Assembly (NCBI GenBank): GCA_029974855.1
Contig: JARKQO010000392.1
Coordinates: 1-31,469, forward strand
Origin: Eubacteriales bacterium
GTDB taxonomy: Bacteria; Bacillota_A; Clostridia; Christensenellales; Aristaeellaceae
Length of the DNA: 31,469 nt
Reading direction: 5' to 3'
Within the stretch, counting starts at the first letter, position 1, and each line of letters begins with the position of its first letter. Shown in pieces: positions 14,554-23,186 of this stretch. The translations under genes were made by a program, and so were the position numbers. The notes below the pieces were generated by a model. That model was given only the letters and a program-made list of their open reading frames with translations, made no database searches and had not been told where the DNA came from.

Positions 14554-16173
14554 ATGTACAAGCTCATTTTGGTGGACGACGAAAGTGAAATCTGCCAGGG
14601 GCTCAAGGAGATCGTTCCCTTTGAGTCCCTGGGGTTTCAGGTGGTGGGCGAGGCGGGCAACGGGGTGGAGGCCCTGGCCCTATGCGAGAGCCTGGAGCCG
14701 GATCTGATCATCACGGACATCCGCATGCCGCTGATGGACGGGCTGACTCTGTGCCGCCGGGTGCGGGCGGCGCTGCCCACGGCCCAGTTCATCATCCTTA
14801 GCGGATACGACGATTTTGAATACGCCCGCCAGGCCATCGAGGTCAAGACCATGGGCTATTTGCTCAAGCCCATTTCCTCGGCGGAGTTTGTGGCTATGCT
14901 GAAAAACGCCAAGGCCTCCCTGGACGAGGAGTTTGCCAAGCGCCGCAACGTGAGCCGGCTGAAGGAGCATTTTCGCGAAAGCCTGCCCCTGCTGCGGGAA
15001 ATGCTGCTTTCCTCCTTGCTCTCCGGGGGCATGGATCCTGCCAGCGCTTTGGCCAGCGCCCAGAAGTACGGGGTGGCGCTCCAGGCCCCGGCCTACGTGG
15101 TGGCGCTGCTGCGGATGGGGGAAAACGAAACCCCGGACGGCATCCAGGACGACCAGCTGAGGGTGTTCGCGGTGCGCAACATCCTCTGCGAGGCCCTGGA
15201 GGGCCGGGCCCAGGGCTATTCCTTTCTGGCGTTCATGTACAACGGCATGCCGGCCTTGCTGCTGCTGCTTTCCTCCCAGGAGGAGGCCCTGTTCGCGGAG
15301 GCCGTGCTGCACCTGGAGGAGGCCCGCAAAACCATCCGGCATTATTTGGCCTGCCCGCTGTTTGTGGGGGTCAGCGGCACGGCGGACCGGCTGGCCTCCC
15401 TCACCGCCGCGGGCCAGCAGGCCCTCACCGCTTTGGACCAGTGCATCCTCAGCGGCAAAGAGCAGGTGCTCTGCATCACGGATATTCAGGAGTTGGGGGC
15501 TCAGGCCTGGCCCCTGGATGAGAGGGAGCTGCGCCAGCTCATCAACGGCATGAAGGCCGGGGAAGCGGCCCAGGCGGAAGGGGCCCTGGCGGCGCTGCTG
15601 GACCCCTGCCGGGGCATGCGGGGCAGCCCCAAGGCCTATCAGACCTATCTGCTGGAATTGGTGATGAGCTTTGTGCGGGTGGCCTCGGAGCTGTCCTTGG
15701 AGCGGGAGGATTTGGACCAGGAGCTGAACCGGGTGATGCAGTCCTTCTTCCACGCCCCGCCCCCCCTCCAGGAGGCCCGGGAGGAGCTTTTGCGCCTGAC
15801 CCGGCTGATGATGGGGGCCATCCAGAGCCAGAAAACCTCCTCCAGCCTGCGCCTGGCTGCGGCGGCCCAGCAGTATCTGCAAGAGAACTTCGCCCAGGAA
15901 AACCTGTCCCTGGAGGAGCTGTGCCTGCATCTGCACATCTCCCCCTCCTATTTCAGCATGATCTTTAAAAAGGAAACCAAAAAGACCTTCCATCAGTACG
16001 TGACGGAGCTGCGGATGGACAAGGCCCTGACGCTGCTGAGCTCCACGGAGCTGAAAACCGCCCAGATCGCCCAGCGGGTGGGCCTGCCGGACCCCAGCTA
16101 TTTCAGCTATTGCTTCAAAAAGCACTTCGGGTTTCCCCCCTCCCAGGCCCGCAGGCCCAAGGAGGCCCCCTGA
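14554..16173 (+). CDS. YesN-like response regulator with AraC output domain
   Basis: A 539-residue regulator. The N-terminal receiver domain (about 1-120) has the acidic pair DD at 8-9, phospho-acceptor D55 in LIITDIRMPLMDG, and the conserved K in YLLKPISS. A long middle region of about 300 residues is typical of YesN-type proteins. The last 100 residues hold two AraC helix-turn-helix units (SLEELCLHLHISPSYFSMIF and TAQIAQRVGLPDPSYFSYCF) and end with HFGFPPSQAR. Its kinase partner is encoded next. Such regulators usually control sugar transporters. The best target here is the mgl operon, whose promoter has a 21-bp tandem repeat. Confidence 0.94.
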   Translation: MYKLILVDDESEICQGLKEIVPFESLGFQVVGEAGNGVEALALCESLEPDLIITDIRMPLMDGLTLCRRVRAALPTAQFIILSGYDDFEYARQAIEVKTMGYLLKPISSAEFVAMLKNAKASLDEEFAKRRNVSRLKEHFRESLPLLREMLLSSLLSGGMDPASALASAQKYGVALQAPAYVVALLRMGENETPDGIQDDQLRVFAVRNILCEALEGRAQGYSFLAFMYNGMPALLLLLSSQEEALFAEAVLHLEEARKTIRHYLACPLFVGVSGTADRLASLTAAGQQALTALDQCILSGKEQVLCITDIQELGAQAWPLDERELRQLINGMKAGEAAQAEGALAALLDPCRGMRGSPKAYQTYLLELVMSFVRVASELSLEREDLDQELNRVMQSFFHAPPPLQEAREELLRLTRLMMGAIQSQKTSSSLRLAAAAQQYLQENFAQENLSLEELCLHLHISPSYFSMIFKKETKKTFHQYVTELRMDKALTLLSSTELKTAQIAQRVGLPDPSYFSYCFKKHFGFPPSQARRPKEAP

Positions 16174-16217
16174 GGGGGAAGCAAGGGGCTTGGGGAAATC
16201 CGAAAGGGGGAAGGGGC

Positions 16218-17957
16218 ATGCGCAAGGAGGGCTTCCAGGGATACAGCCTCCACAATGTGATCATGGTGGCCTTTTTGGGCAGCATGGGCGCGCTGCTGCT
16301 GTTTGTGATGCTGGTGCTGGTGCCCCGGGTGTCCTCCCTGCTGGAAACCAACGCCATCGACCGCACCAAGGAAACGGTTCTCCAGGGCGCGGCCACTTTG
16401 GAGAACTATGTGGACAACCTGCTTTCCTCGCTGCACTTCTCCTCCTCGCTGCTGCCGGGGGATTTGGCCCAGGAGGAGGGAGAATGGCGGCAGCGCCTGG
16501 ATTTTATGCAGGAAAGCCGCAGCGACATCCTGTCCATGGCCTTCTTCGGGGAAAGCGGGGAGCTGCTGCACAGCACGGCGGGGCCGCTGAACGCCTCCCC
16601 CCGGGAGGTGCGGGAGAGTCAGTGGTTCCGCAAGGCCGTCCAGTGGCAGGGCACGGTCACCTACTTCTCCATGCCCCATGTGCAGCATCTCTTTGGCCAG
16701 CAGCGCAATTTGGTGATCTCCATGGCCCGGGGCCTGGAGTATCAGCAGGGGGGGCGCTGGCATACCGGGGTGCTGCTGATGGATGTGGACTACGGGGCCT
16801 TCAGCGCCGTCACGGACGGCATCTCCTTGGGCAACAGCGGCTTTGTGTACCTGATGAACGAAGCCGGCGAGCTGGTGTGCCACCCCAAGCTCCAGCTGAT
16901 CCACCAGGGTCTGGCCCAGGAGGACCGCACCGCCGCTTTGGCCCAAACTGTGGGCATCACCCGGGACCAGCGGGAGGGCCGGGAGCGGGTGCTGCTGATC
17001 ACCACGGTGGAGCACACCCGCTGGCGGGTGGTGGGGGTGGCCTACATTGACGAGATTCTGGCGCTGCAAAACGCCTTCATCCGCATCATCACGGTGGTAT
17101 CGCTGATCGCGGGGCTCATGTCTTTGGCGGCGGCCACGCTGATGGCCTTCTGGGTGACCCGGCCCATCCGCCATTTGGAGAACAAGATGCGCAAGGTGGA
17201 GGCCGGGGATTTGAACGTGACCATCGCGGAGACGGGCTTCTCCGAAATCCGCTCGGTGTCCCTGACCTTCAACCACATGCTACGCCGGGTGCGGGTGCTG
17301 ATGGCCCGGGTGGTGGCGGAGCAGGAGACCAAGCGGCTCCACGAGCTCAACGCCCTCCAGGCCCAAATTAACCCCCACTTTCTCTACAACACTTTGGATT
17401 CCATCGTGTGGATGCAGGAGCGGGGCCGCAGCCAGGAGGCCATCACCATGGTGCTGGCGCTGGCGAAGCTGTTCCGCATCTCCATCAGCAAGGGGCGGCG
17501 GTTCATCACCGTCCGGGAGGAATTGGAGCATGTGCGCAACTACCTGATCATCCAGAAGATGCGCTTCAAGGACAAGTTCTCCTATCAGCTCCAGGTGCAG
17601 GAGGAGGCCCTGGAGGAGCGCACCGTGAAGCTGATCGTGCAGCCCTTGGTGGAAAACTGCATCAACCACGCCATCGACGAGGCCCAGGGGATGGAGCTGC
17701 ACATCAGCATCCAGGTGGCCGTTTCCGGGGAAGACCTGCTGTTCACCGTCTCCGACGACGGGGTGGGCATCCGGGAGGACCTGCTGCCCACGCTGCTCAC
17801 TACCTCCTCCGGGGAAAACGGCATCGGCCTCAAAAACGTCCACGAGCGGATCCAGCTGACCTACGGCCCCGCCTATGGCCTCACCATCCACAGCGTGGAG
17901 GACGAGGGTACCACCATCACCATCCGCATTCCGCGGGGATGGGAGGAAAAGCCATGA
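16218..17957 (+). CDS. YesM-like sensor histidine kinase
   Basis: A 579-residue membrane kinase. Membrane helices lie at about 12-36 and 286-312, flanking a roughly 250-residue extracytoplasmic sensor of probable dCache type (GFVYLMNEAGELVCHP, WRVVGVAYIDEI). A HAMP domain follows (TRPIRHLENKMRKVEAGDL), then the His_kinase box QAQINPHFLYNTLDSI with H387. The ATPase domain has the N-box VEN (N480), DDGVGI (513-518) and GIGLKNVHERI. ATG 16218 follows GGGGGAAGGGG. The stop overlaps the next start (ATGA), indicating translational coupling to the first binding protein. Confidence 0.94.
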   Translation: MRKEGFQGYSLHNVIMVAFLGSMGALLLFVMLVLVPRVSSLLETNAIDRTKETVLQGAATLENYVDNLLSSLHFSSSLLPGDLAQEEGEWRQRLDFMQESRSDILSMAFFGESGELLHSTAGPLNASPREVRESQWFRKAVQWQGTVTYFSMPHVQHLFGQQRNLVISMARGLEYQQGGRWHTGVLLMDVDYGAFSAVTDGISLGNSGFVYLMNEAGELVCHPKLQLIHQGLAQEDRTAALAQTVGITRDQREGRERVLLITTVEHTRWRVVGVAYIDEILALQNAFIRIITVVSLIAGLMSLAAATLMAFWVTRPIRHLENKMRKVEAGDLNVTIAETGFSEIRSVSLTFNHMLRRVRVLMARVVAEQETKRLHELNALQAQINPHFLYNTLDSIVWMQERGRSQEAITMVLALAKLFRISISKGRRFITVREELEHVRNYLIIQKMRFKDKFSYQLQVQEEALEERTVKLIVQPLVENCINHAIDEAQGMELHISIQVAVSGEDLLFTVSDDGVGIREDLLPTLLTTSSGENGIGLKNVHERIQLTYGPAYGLTIHSVEDEGTTITIRIPRGWEEKP

Positions 17958-18844
17958 AAAAGCCCCTGTTGGTGGGCCTGGTCTGCCTGGTGGCCTCGGC
18001 GGCGCTGCTGATTTGGGGCTTCCAAGCCCCGGCCGCCCCCGCCGCCCCCCGGGAAATCCAGGTGGCGCTGTTGGTGGAAAGCGATACCGGGAGCTTTCTG
18101 ATGCAGCTGCGCAAGGGCATGCAGGAGGCCGCCGCCAGCGGCTCCGTGCAGATTGCCGTGCAAAAGCTGCAGCCGGACCCCGCCGCCCAGGCCCGGGAGC
18201 TGGCCCAGAGGGGCACCTCGGCGGCGCTGCTGTTGCTGGAAAACCCCAGACCCATGCTGGCGGCCCTCCAGGAAGCCGGGATTCCGGCCTTGCTCATCGG
18301 CCAGCTGCTACGGGGCCAAATCTGCGTCACCGGGGACGACGGAGCCTGCGGCCAGGCCCTGTTGGCCCGGGCCCTGACCTTGGCGGAGCCCTCCCGGGTG
18401 CTGTGGCTGCGGGAGGAGGAGGACCCCCGGGGCAAGGAACGGACCGCCGGGGCCGAGGCCCTTTTACGCCAAAGCGGCGTGGCCTCTTTGCCCTGGCCCC
18501 AGAGCCTGGAGACCTTGGCCTCCTTTGACGTGCTGGTGGCCTCCACCCAGGCCGTGACCCGGGGGCTCAGCGCCCTGAAGGGCAACGGAAGCCTGCCGCA
18601 AAAGGTGGCCCTGCTGGGCATGGACACCGGGGATAGCCGGGTGGCGGACCTGGAGGAAAAGCGGGTTCAGGTCATGGCCATGGACAGTCCTTACGCCATG
18701 GGCTACATCGCCCTGGAGCTGGTGCCGGGGCTCCTGGCGGGGGAGCTGCCTCCCTCGGTGCATACCAGCCCTTTGACCTTGGTGGACCCGGAGAACATGT
18801 ACCTGGCGGAAAACGTGAAGCTGGTGTTTCCGCTGCTGCAATAG
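17954..18844 (+). CDS. LacI-fold periplasmic sugar-binding protein, likely sensory partner
   Basis: A 296-residue periplasmic-binding-protein-like (LacI/RbsB fold) protein. It has a membrane signal at residues 1-25 and then IQVALLVESDTGSFLMQLRKGMQEAA, the classical first strand and helix. Later blocks are GIPALLIGQ, LLGMDTGDSRVADLEEKRVQVMAMDSPYAMGYIALEL and a TSPLTLVDPENM end. The start overlaps the kinase stop by 4 bp, so it is made with the kinase. Kinase-linked proteins of this type are thought to pass ligand status to the sensor domain. No transporter subunit is adjacent, which favours signalling over uptake. The ligand is unknown. Confidence 0.85.
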   Translation: MKKPLLVGLVCLVASAALLIWGFQAPAAPAAPREIQVALLVESDTGSFLMQLRKGMQEAAASGSVQIAVQKLQPDPAAQARELAQRGTSAALLLLENPRPMLAALQEAGIPALLIGQLLRGQICVTGDDGACGQALLARALTLAEPSRVLWLREEEDPRGKERTAGAEALLRQSGVASLPWPQSLETLASFDVLVASTQAVTRGLSALKGNGSLPQKVALLGMDTGDSRVADLEEKRVQVMAMDSPYAMGYIALELVPGLLAGELPPSVHTSPLTLVDPENMYLAENVKLVFPLLQ

Positions 18845-18891
18845 GCGCTTTGGGACTTGCCCCCGCGCCGCCCCAAGGAAGGAGGAATTCC

Positions 18892-19881
18892 GTGAGACGC
18901 TTGCTGGCCCTAAGCTGCCTGGGAGCGCTGTTGATTTTGGCCCCCGCCGCCGCCCAGGAGAAGCCCCCCACCTTGGGGGTGTGCATCTACAACTACGAGG
19001 ACACCTTCATGCTCAGCCTCCTGGAGGTGATCCGGGGGGAGGCGGCCCAGGTGGCCCACCTGGTGGCCTACGACGGGCAGAACAACCAAAACCAGCAGAA
19101 CGACCAGATCGAGGAGCTGCTGGAAAGCGGCGTGGACGCCCTGATCGTGAACCCGGTGGACCGCACCGCCGCCATCTACCTGATCCAGATGGCCATGCGC
19201 TATCAGAAGCCCATTGTGCTCATCAACCGGGAGCCCCTCCAAGAGGACCTGGACCTCTATGACCAGGCCTATTATGTGGGCATCGACCCCAAGGAGCAGG
19301 GGCTTCTTTCCGGGCGGCTGGCGGCCCAGTATTTCCAGACCCATCCCCAGGCGGATTTGAGCGGGGACGGGGTGATGCAGCTGGTGCTGCTGAAGGGGGA
19401 GCCGGGCCACCAGGACGCGGAGCTGCGCACCCAGTACGCCATGAAGGCCCTCCAGGAGTCCGGGGTGAAGGTGGAAAAGCTGGCGGAGGCAGCCGCCCTT
19501 TGGGAGCGGAGCCTGGGCCAGGAGCGGATGGCCTCCTTCCTGAACACCTTCGGGGAGAGGATCGAATGCGTGCTCTCCAACAACGACGACATGGCTTTGG
19601 GGGCCATTGACGCGCTGAAGGCGGCGGGCTATTTCTCCGGGGACAAGTACATGCCCGTCATCGGCATCGACGCCACGGCCCCGGCCCGGGAGGCTTTGGC
19701 CCAGGGCTCCTTGTACGGCACGGTGTTCAACGACGCGGCGGGCCAGGGCCGGGCCGCCGTGGCTTTGGCCATTCTGCTGGCCCGGGGGGAGGCCGTCACC
19801 CGGGACAGCTTCCCCTATGACGTCCACAACAAGGTGGTGTACATCCAAAGCACCTCCTTTGTTTCGAATAAAGTGCCCTAA
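18892..19881 (+). CDS. Second MglB-like galactose/glucose-binding protein in the sensory operon
   Basis: A 329-residue protein starting at GTG 18892, 7 bp after GGAGGAATT. The signal peptide ends APAAAQ and has no lipobox. It is closer to E. coli MglB than the transporter-linked copy: the calcium loop DLSGDGVMQ is followed by LVLLKGEPGHQDAELRT, then SNNDDMALGAIDALKAAG, GIDATAPARE and GTVFNDAAGQG. It also has GVCIYNYEDTFM and VLINREP, as in the mgl copy. It is 47 bp downstream of the LacI-fold protein. A separate galactose-binding protein with the kinase suggests ligand sensing, like ChvE with VirA. That role is inferred. Confidence 0.9.
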   Translation: MRRLLALSCLGALLILAPAAAQEKPPTLGVCIYNYEDTFMLSLLEVIRGEAAQVAHLVAYDGQNNQNQQNDQIEELLESGVDALIVNPVDRTAAIYLIQMAMRYQKPIVLINREPLQEDLDLYDQAYYVGIDPKEQGLLSGRLAAQYFQTHPQADLSGDGVMQLVLLKGEPGHQDAELRTQYAMKALQESGVKVEKLAEAAALWERSLGQERMASFLNTFGERIECVLSNNDDMALGAIDALKAAGYFSGDKYMPVIGIDATAPAREALAQGSLYGTVFNDAAGQGRAAVALAILLARGEAVTRDSFPYDVHNKVVYIQSTSFVSNKVP

Positions 19882-19893
19882 GGGAGGGATTCC

Positions 19894-20487
19894 ATGAAAG
19901 GGAACGCCACAGACCACCGGGCCCGGATGACCCGGATGCTGATCCGCAAGGCCTTTACGGACCTGCTTTTGGAAAAGCCCATCCAAGCCATCTCCATCAA
20001 GGAGCTGTGCCAACGGGCGGGCATCAACCGGGGCACCTTTTATATGCATTATGCGGATATCTATGACCTTCGGCAGCGGATCGAGGAGGATTTGTACGCG
20101 GGCCTGGCCAAGGCCCTGGAGACCATTTTGGGGGACGCTCCCCAGGCCTCCCCGGTGCGGGTCACCACGGAGCTGTTCCAGTGCGTCAAGGATAACTCGG
20201 ACCTTTGCGCCGTCACCTTGGGGGACCACGGGGACAAGGAATTTTTACTGAAGATCATCAACTCCGTCCGGGAGCGGAGCGTGGCCCATTATGCCAAGTA
20301 CTTCCAGGGGGTGGCCCCGGAGAAGATCGAGTACACCTACGCCTTCATCAGCTCCGGCTCCATGGGGATGCTGCAAAAATGGCTGGAGGGGGGCATGCGG
20401 GAGACCCCCGAAGCCATTGCCACCATCTGCGAGAACCTGATCCTCCAGGGCATCGGGTATTTGAAGGAATCCGGGGACAGGCCCTAA
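19894..20487 (+). CDS. TetR/AcrR-family transcriptional regulator
   Basis: A 197-residue regulator with an N-terminal TetR HTH: LIRKAFTDLLLEKPIQAISIKEL, then CQRAGINRGTFYMHYADIYDL, including the conserved GT-FY-H-Y pattern. The C-terminal ligand domain resembles the TetR_C class of DhaS-like Firmicutes proteins (FISSGSMGMLQKWLEGG). It lies 12 bp after the second MglB-like gene with RBS AGGGAGGG, so it may share that transcript. It is also 80 bp before azlC, which it might regulate. The effector is unknown. Confidence 0.9.
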   Translation: MKGNATDHRARMTRMLIRKAFTDLLLEKPIQAISIKELCQRAGINRGTFYMHYADIYDLRQRIEEDLYAGLAKALETILGDAPQASPVRVTTELFQCVKDNSDLCAVTLGDHGDKEFLLKIINSVRERSVAHYAKYFQGVAPEKIEYTYAFISSGSMGMLQKWLEGGMRETPEAIATICENLILQGIGYLKESGDRP

Positions 20488-20567
20488 GGACCTGGGCCTT
20501 GGGAGCCCCGTGGCGGGCTCCCTCCCCATGGATCGCGGAATGCCGCGGGAAGGAGGCCATCCCTTTG

Positions 20568-21317
20568 ATGGCGTATCAAAAAGGCTTGCTCCATGGCCTG
20601 CCCATTGCTTTGGGCTATCTGTCGGTTTCCTTTGCCTTTGGCATTCAGGCCGTGGCGGCGGGGCTGCTGCCCTGGCAGGCGCTGCTGATCTCCCTGTGCA
20701 ATGTCACCAGCGCCGGGCAAATGGCCGGGCTTACGCTGATGGCCCAGGGGGGCTCCTTGGTGGAAATGGCCTTGACCCAGGCCACCATCAACCTGCGCTA
20801 CGCCCTGATGGGCCTTTCCTTGGGCCAGAAGCTGGACGGCACCATGACCTTGCCCCACCGGATGGCCATTGCCTTTTGCAACACCGACGAGGTGTTTGTG
20901 GTGGCCTCCGGACAGCCGGGCCCTGTGGGCAAGGGGTATCTGTACGGCCTTATCCAGGGGCCCTACCTGGGCTGGGGCCTGGGCACCCTGCTGGGAGCCC
21001 TGGCGGGGAACGTGCTGCCTCCCTCCGTAACCGGGGCCCTGGGCATCGCCATGTACGGCATGTTCATCGCCATTGTGCTGCCCCCCTTTCGCAAGGATGC
21101 CTCTGTGCGGCTGGTGGTGCTGGCCGCGGTGGGCCTCAGCTGCCTGTTTGCCTACGTGCCCTGGTTTTCCGGGCTTACCGGGGGCTTTCGGATCATCCTG
21201 TGCGCGGTGGTAGCCGCGGGCCTTGGGGCGGTTTTGCGCCCTCTGCCCCTGGAGGAAGAAGCGGTGCCCTGCCCCACCTCCCAGCCTACGGGCTCCTTTC
21301 AAGGGGGCGACGCCTGA
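20568..21317 (+). CDS. azlC: AzlC-family branched-chain amino acid exporter, large subunit
   Basis: A 249-residue membrane protein of the AzlC/YgaZ family with several hydrophobic segments. Family blocks are LPIALGYLSVSFAFGIQAV, SAGQMAGLTLM, INLRYALMGLSL and FCNTDEVFVVAS. Together with AzlD it exports branched-chain amino acids or analogues, as in B. subtilis (azaleucine resistance) and E. coli YgaZH. ATG 20568 lies 11 bp after AAGGAGG. Longer upstream frames overlap the TetR gene and are not needed. The stop overlaps the azlD start. Confidence 0.9.
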   Translation: MAYQKGLLHGLPIALGYLSVSFAFGIQAVAAGLLPWQALLISLCNVTSAGQMAGLTLMAQGGSLVEMALTQATINLRYALMGLSLGQKLDGTMTLPHRMAIAFCNTDEVFVVASGQPGPVGKGYLYGLIQGPYLGWGLGTLLGALAGNVLPPSVTGALGIAMYGMFIAIVLPPFRKDASVRLVVLAAVGLSCLFAYVPWFSGLTGGFRIILCAVVAAGLGAVLRPLPLEEEAVPCPTSQPTGSFQGGDA

Positions 21318-21625
21318 TGGAAAACCGCGCCTACTTTCTTTACCTGCTGACCATGGCCGCCGTCACCTACCTGATCCGGGCGCTGCCCTTGGCGGCCTTC
21401 CGGGGCCGGGTCCGCAGCCGGTTTCTGCAATCCTTCCTCCACTATGTGCCCTATGCGGTGCTGGGGGCCATGACCTTTCCGGCTGTGCTGGGCAGCACCG
21501 GGCATTTGGCGGGCTCCCTGTGCGGCTTAGGGGCGGCGCTGCTCCTGGGGTGGATGGGAAAGGGCCTGCTGACCGTGGCGGTGGCGGCCTGCGCCTGCGC
21601 CTATCTGGGGCAGCTTTTGCTGTGA
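21317..21625 (+). CDS. azlD: AzlD-family small subunit of amino acid exporter
   Basis: A 102-residue membrane protein with about four helices. It carries the AzlD pattern: TMAAVTYLIRALPLAAF, FLHYVPYAVLGAMTFPAVL and a hydrophobic C-terminal half (GLGAALLLGWMGKGLLTVAVAA cut by few polar residues). ATG 21317 overlaps the azlC stop (TGATG), a sign of translational coupling and of a two-subunit complex. The length agrees with the family (about 100-110). Confidence 0.9.
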   Translation: MENRAYFLYLLTMAAVTYLIRALPLAAFRGRVRSRFLQSFLHYVPYAVLGAMTFPAVLGSTGHLAGSLCGLGAALLLGWMGKGLLTVAVAACACAYLGQLLL

Positions 21626-21767
21626 GCAGGGGGCCTATCCGGCCTTGCCGTGCTCTGGCCTGCGCCCCCCTGCCCCGGGGCTTGCCCTGTACCCCACAGA
21701 TTCTGGCAGCCAGAGTCGGGCGGGGTTTTTGGCGTTGTGTTATCCTGGGAACGGAAGGAGGATGGGT

Positions 21768-22622
21768 ATGACGATGCTGGAGGGCCTGAACCGGGCGGTT
21801 CACTACATTGAGGAAAACCTGGACCAGGAGATCGACTACCGGGAGATGGCCCGGATCGCCTGTACGTCCCAATCCCATTTTCAGCGGATGTTTGGGATTG
21901 TGGCGGATATGCCGCTGTCGGAATACATCCGGCGGCGCAGGCTGACCCTGGCGGCCTTTGCCTTGCAAAACGGCAACGCCAGGATCCTGGATATCGCCCT
22001 GCGCTACGGCTACACCTCGGCGGACGCCTTCGCCCGGGCATTTCAGCACATGCACGGGATTCCGCCCTCCAAAGCCCGGGAGAGCGGCGTCACCCTCATC
22101 GCATACCCGCGCATCCTCTTTACCTTAACCATCAAAGGAGTGGCGGCCATGAATTACCGGGTTCAGGAGATGGAAGGCTTTCGGGTTGTAGGGATCAAGG
22201 AGTCCGTAACCATGGTGAACGGTGAAAACTACAAGATCATCCCTCAAATGTGGGCGGAGCTCCCCAGAGAAACCTGCGAGCAGATCCTGGCGCTGTCCGA
22301 CAGGGAGCCCGACGGCATCCTGGGCGTGTGCGCCGATATGGACGGGGAGCTCTTCGACTATTGGATCGCGGCGGCCACCAGCAAGCCCTGCCCTGAAGGG
22401 CTCCAGGCCCTGGAGGTCCCCGCCTGTACCTGGGCGATCTTTGAGGCCACTGGCCCGCTGCCCGGGGCCATGCAGGAGCTGTATGGCCGCATCTATACGG
22501 AGTGGCTGCCCACCTCCGGCTACGAGCATGCCCCGGCCCCGGAAATCGAGTGGTATTCCGACGGGGACACTTCTTCCCCCACCTACAAAAGCGCCGTGTG
22601 GGTCCCCATTTTGAAAAAATAA
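21768..22622 (+). CDS. AraC-family regulator with GyrI-like effector domain
   Basis: A 284-residue protein. Residues 1-105 form a double AraC HTH (AVHYIEENLDQEIDYREMARI, SQSHFQRMF, and ALRYGYTSADAFARAFQHMHG). Residues 125-284 form a GyrI-like small-molecule-binding domain (YRVQEMEGFRVVGIKESV, VPACTWAIFEATGPLP, PEIEWYSDGD). This layout is that of Rob/BltR-like multidrug-sensing regulators. ATG 21768 is 6 bp from GGAAGGAGG; the closer ATG 21762 touches the RBS. It may control the preceding azlCD pair or unlinked transport genes. Confidence 0.9.
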   Translation: MTMLEGLNRAVHYIEENLDQEIDYREMARIACTSQSHFQRMFGIVADMPLSEYIRRRRLTLAAFALQNGNARILDIALRYGYTSADAFARAFQHMHGIPPSKARESGVTLIAYPRILFTLTIKGVAAMNYRVQEMEGFRVVGIKESVTMVNGENYKIIPQMWAELPRETCEQILALSDREPDGILGVCADMDGELFDYWIAAATSKPCPEGLQALEVPACTWAIFEATGPLPGAMQELYGRIYTEWLPTSGYEHAPAPEIEWYSDGDTSSPTYKSAVWVPILKK

Positions 22623-22785
22623 GAGGTTGGCCCGGAGCCCCTGCCCATGGGTACGACCCTCCAGGGCCAGGCGTTGGCGTTGCCAGTCAGGGGCTGTAGC
22701 TTTTTCGCTTTGCTGCAGTCCCTTTCCGCAAATTTCGGCTTTGGAAACTCCTATGCCACAAATTCCGCTCTCCCGTAAAAAAGGC

Positions 22786-22814
22786 TTGACAGCCCTGCCT
22801 TGGTCCCGTATAAT
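22786..22814 (+). promoter_or_regulatory. Consensus promoter TTGACA-17-TATAAT for tRNA genes
   Basis: TTGACA (22786-22791) and TATAAT (22809-22814) are both perfect, with the ideal 17-bp spacer, 17 bp upstream of the first tRNA. The preceding interval (22623-22785) holds nothing else that I can support. Confidence 0.9.
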
Positions 22815-22831
22815 AGCACCTGCGGCAGCGA

Positions 22832-22905
22832 TGGGGAATTGTGTAACGGTAGCACCTACGACTCTGACTCGTATTGTCTAGGTTCGAATCCTAGTTCCCC
22901 AGCCA
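22832..22905 (+). tRNA. tRNA-Gln (anticodon CTG)
   Basis: The cloverleaf folds fully. The acceptor TGGGGAA pairs with TTCCCCA, the D-stem GTGT/GCAC closes with one wobble, and the anticodon stem TACGA/TCGTA encloses the loop CTCTGAC (CTG at positions 34-36). The T-arm contains GGTTCGAATCC. The discriminator is G and CCA is encoded (22903-22905). It reads CAG codons. Confidence 0.95.
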
Positions 22906-22909
22906 CCCT

Positions 22910-22984
22910 GGCTCCATGGTCAAGCGGTTAAGACGTCGCCCTCTCAAGGCGAAAACAGGGGTTCGATTCCCCTTGGAGCTGCCA
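22910..22984 (+). tRNA. tRNA-Glu (anticodon CTC)
   Basis: The acceptor GGCTCCA pairs with TGGAGCT. The D-arm is of the GGTCAAGCGGTTAAGAC type seen in bacterial tRNA-Glu. The anticodon stem TCGCC/GGCGA encloses loop CTCTCAA with CTC at 34-36, and the T-arm contains GGTTCGATTCC. CCA is encoded. It starts 5 bp after the tRNA-Gln CCA, so both share one transcript and read the rarer -G codons (CAG, GAG). Confidence 0.94.
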
Positions 22985-22989
22985 GCATT

Positions 22990-23030
22990 AAACCCTTGAA
23001 ACATAACAGTTTCAGGGGTTTTTCTTTTTC
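22990..23030 (+). terminator. Intrinsic terminator after tRNA genes
   Basis: A 13-bp stem with one G-U pair (22990-23002 with 23009-23021, loop ATAACA) is followed by a T-rich tail (TTCTTTTTC). It ends the tRNA transcript. Confidence 0.9.
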
Positions 23031-23094
23031 TCCGTCACAGCCTTTCCCAAGAACAAAACATCTCAAACTTGTATGCAAAAGTACCCCCGGATAT

Positions 23095-23124
23095 TTGACT
23101 TCAACTAAAAAGGTAAGGTAGAAT
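23095..23124 (+). promoter_or_regulatory. Candidate promoter TTGACT-18-TAGAAT
   Basis: TTGACT (23095-23100) and TAGAAT (23119-23124) with an 18-bp spacer, 62 bp upstream of the sigma factor gene. A sigma-A promoter is plausible. An additional self-directed ECF promoter cannot be recognised by eye. Confidence 0.45.
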
Positions 23125-23186
23125 ACTTTATCATATTATGTTATCTCTATTCCGAAAACACTTTCTGAGTAAGGAGTGTGCTGAAA

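Noticed and set aside
14680..16125. Minus-strand 481-codon frame over the response regulator, and similar ones over the kinase and second binding protein
   Set aside because: These are shadow frames with biased composition; the plus-strand genes carry catalytic motifs and RBSs.
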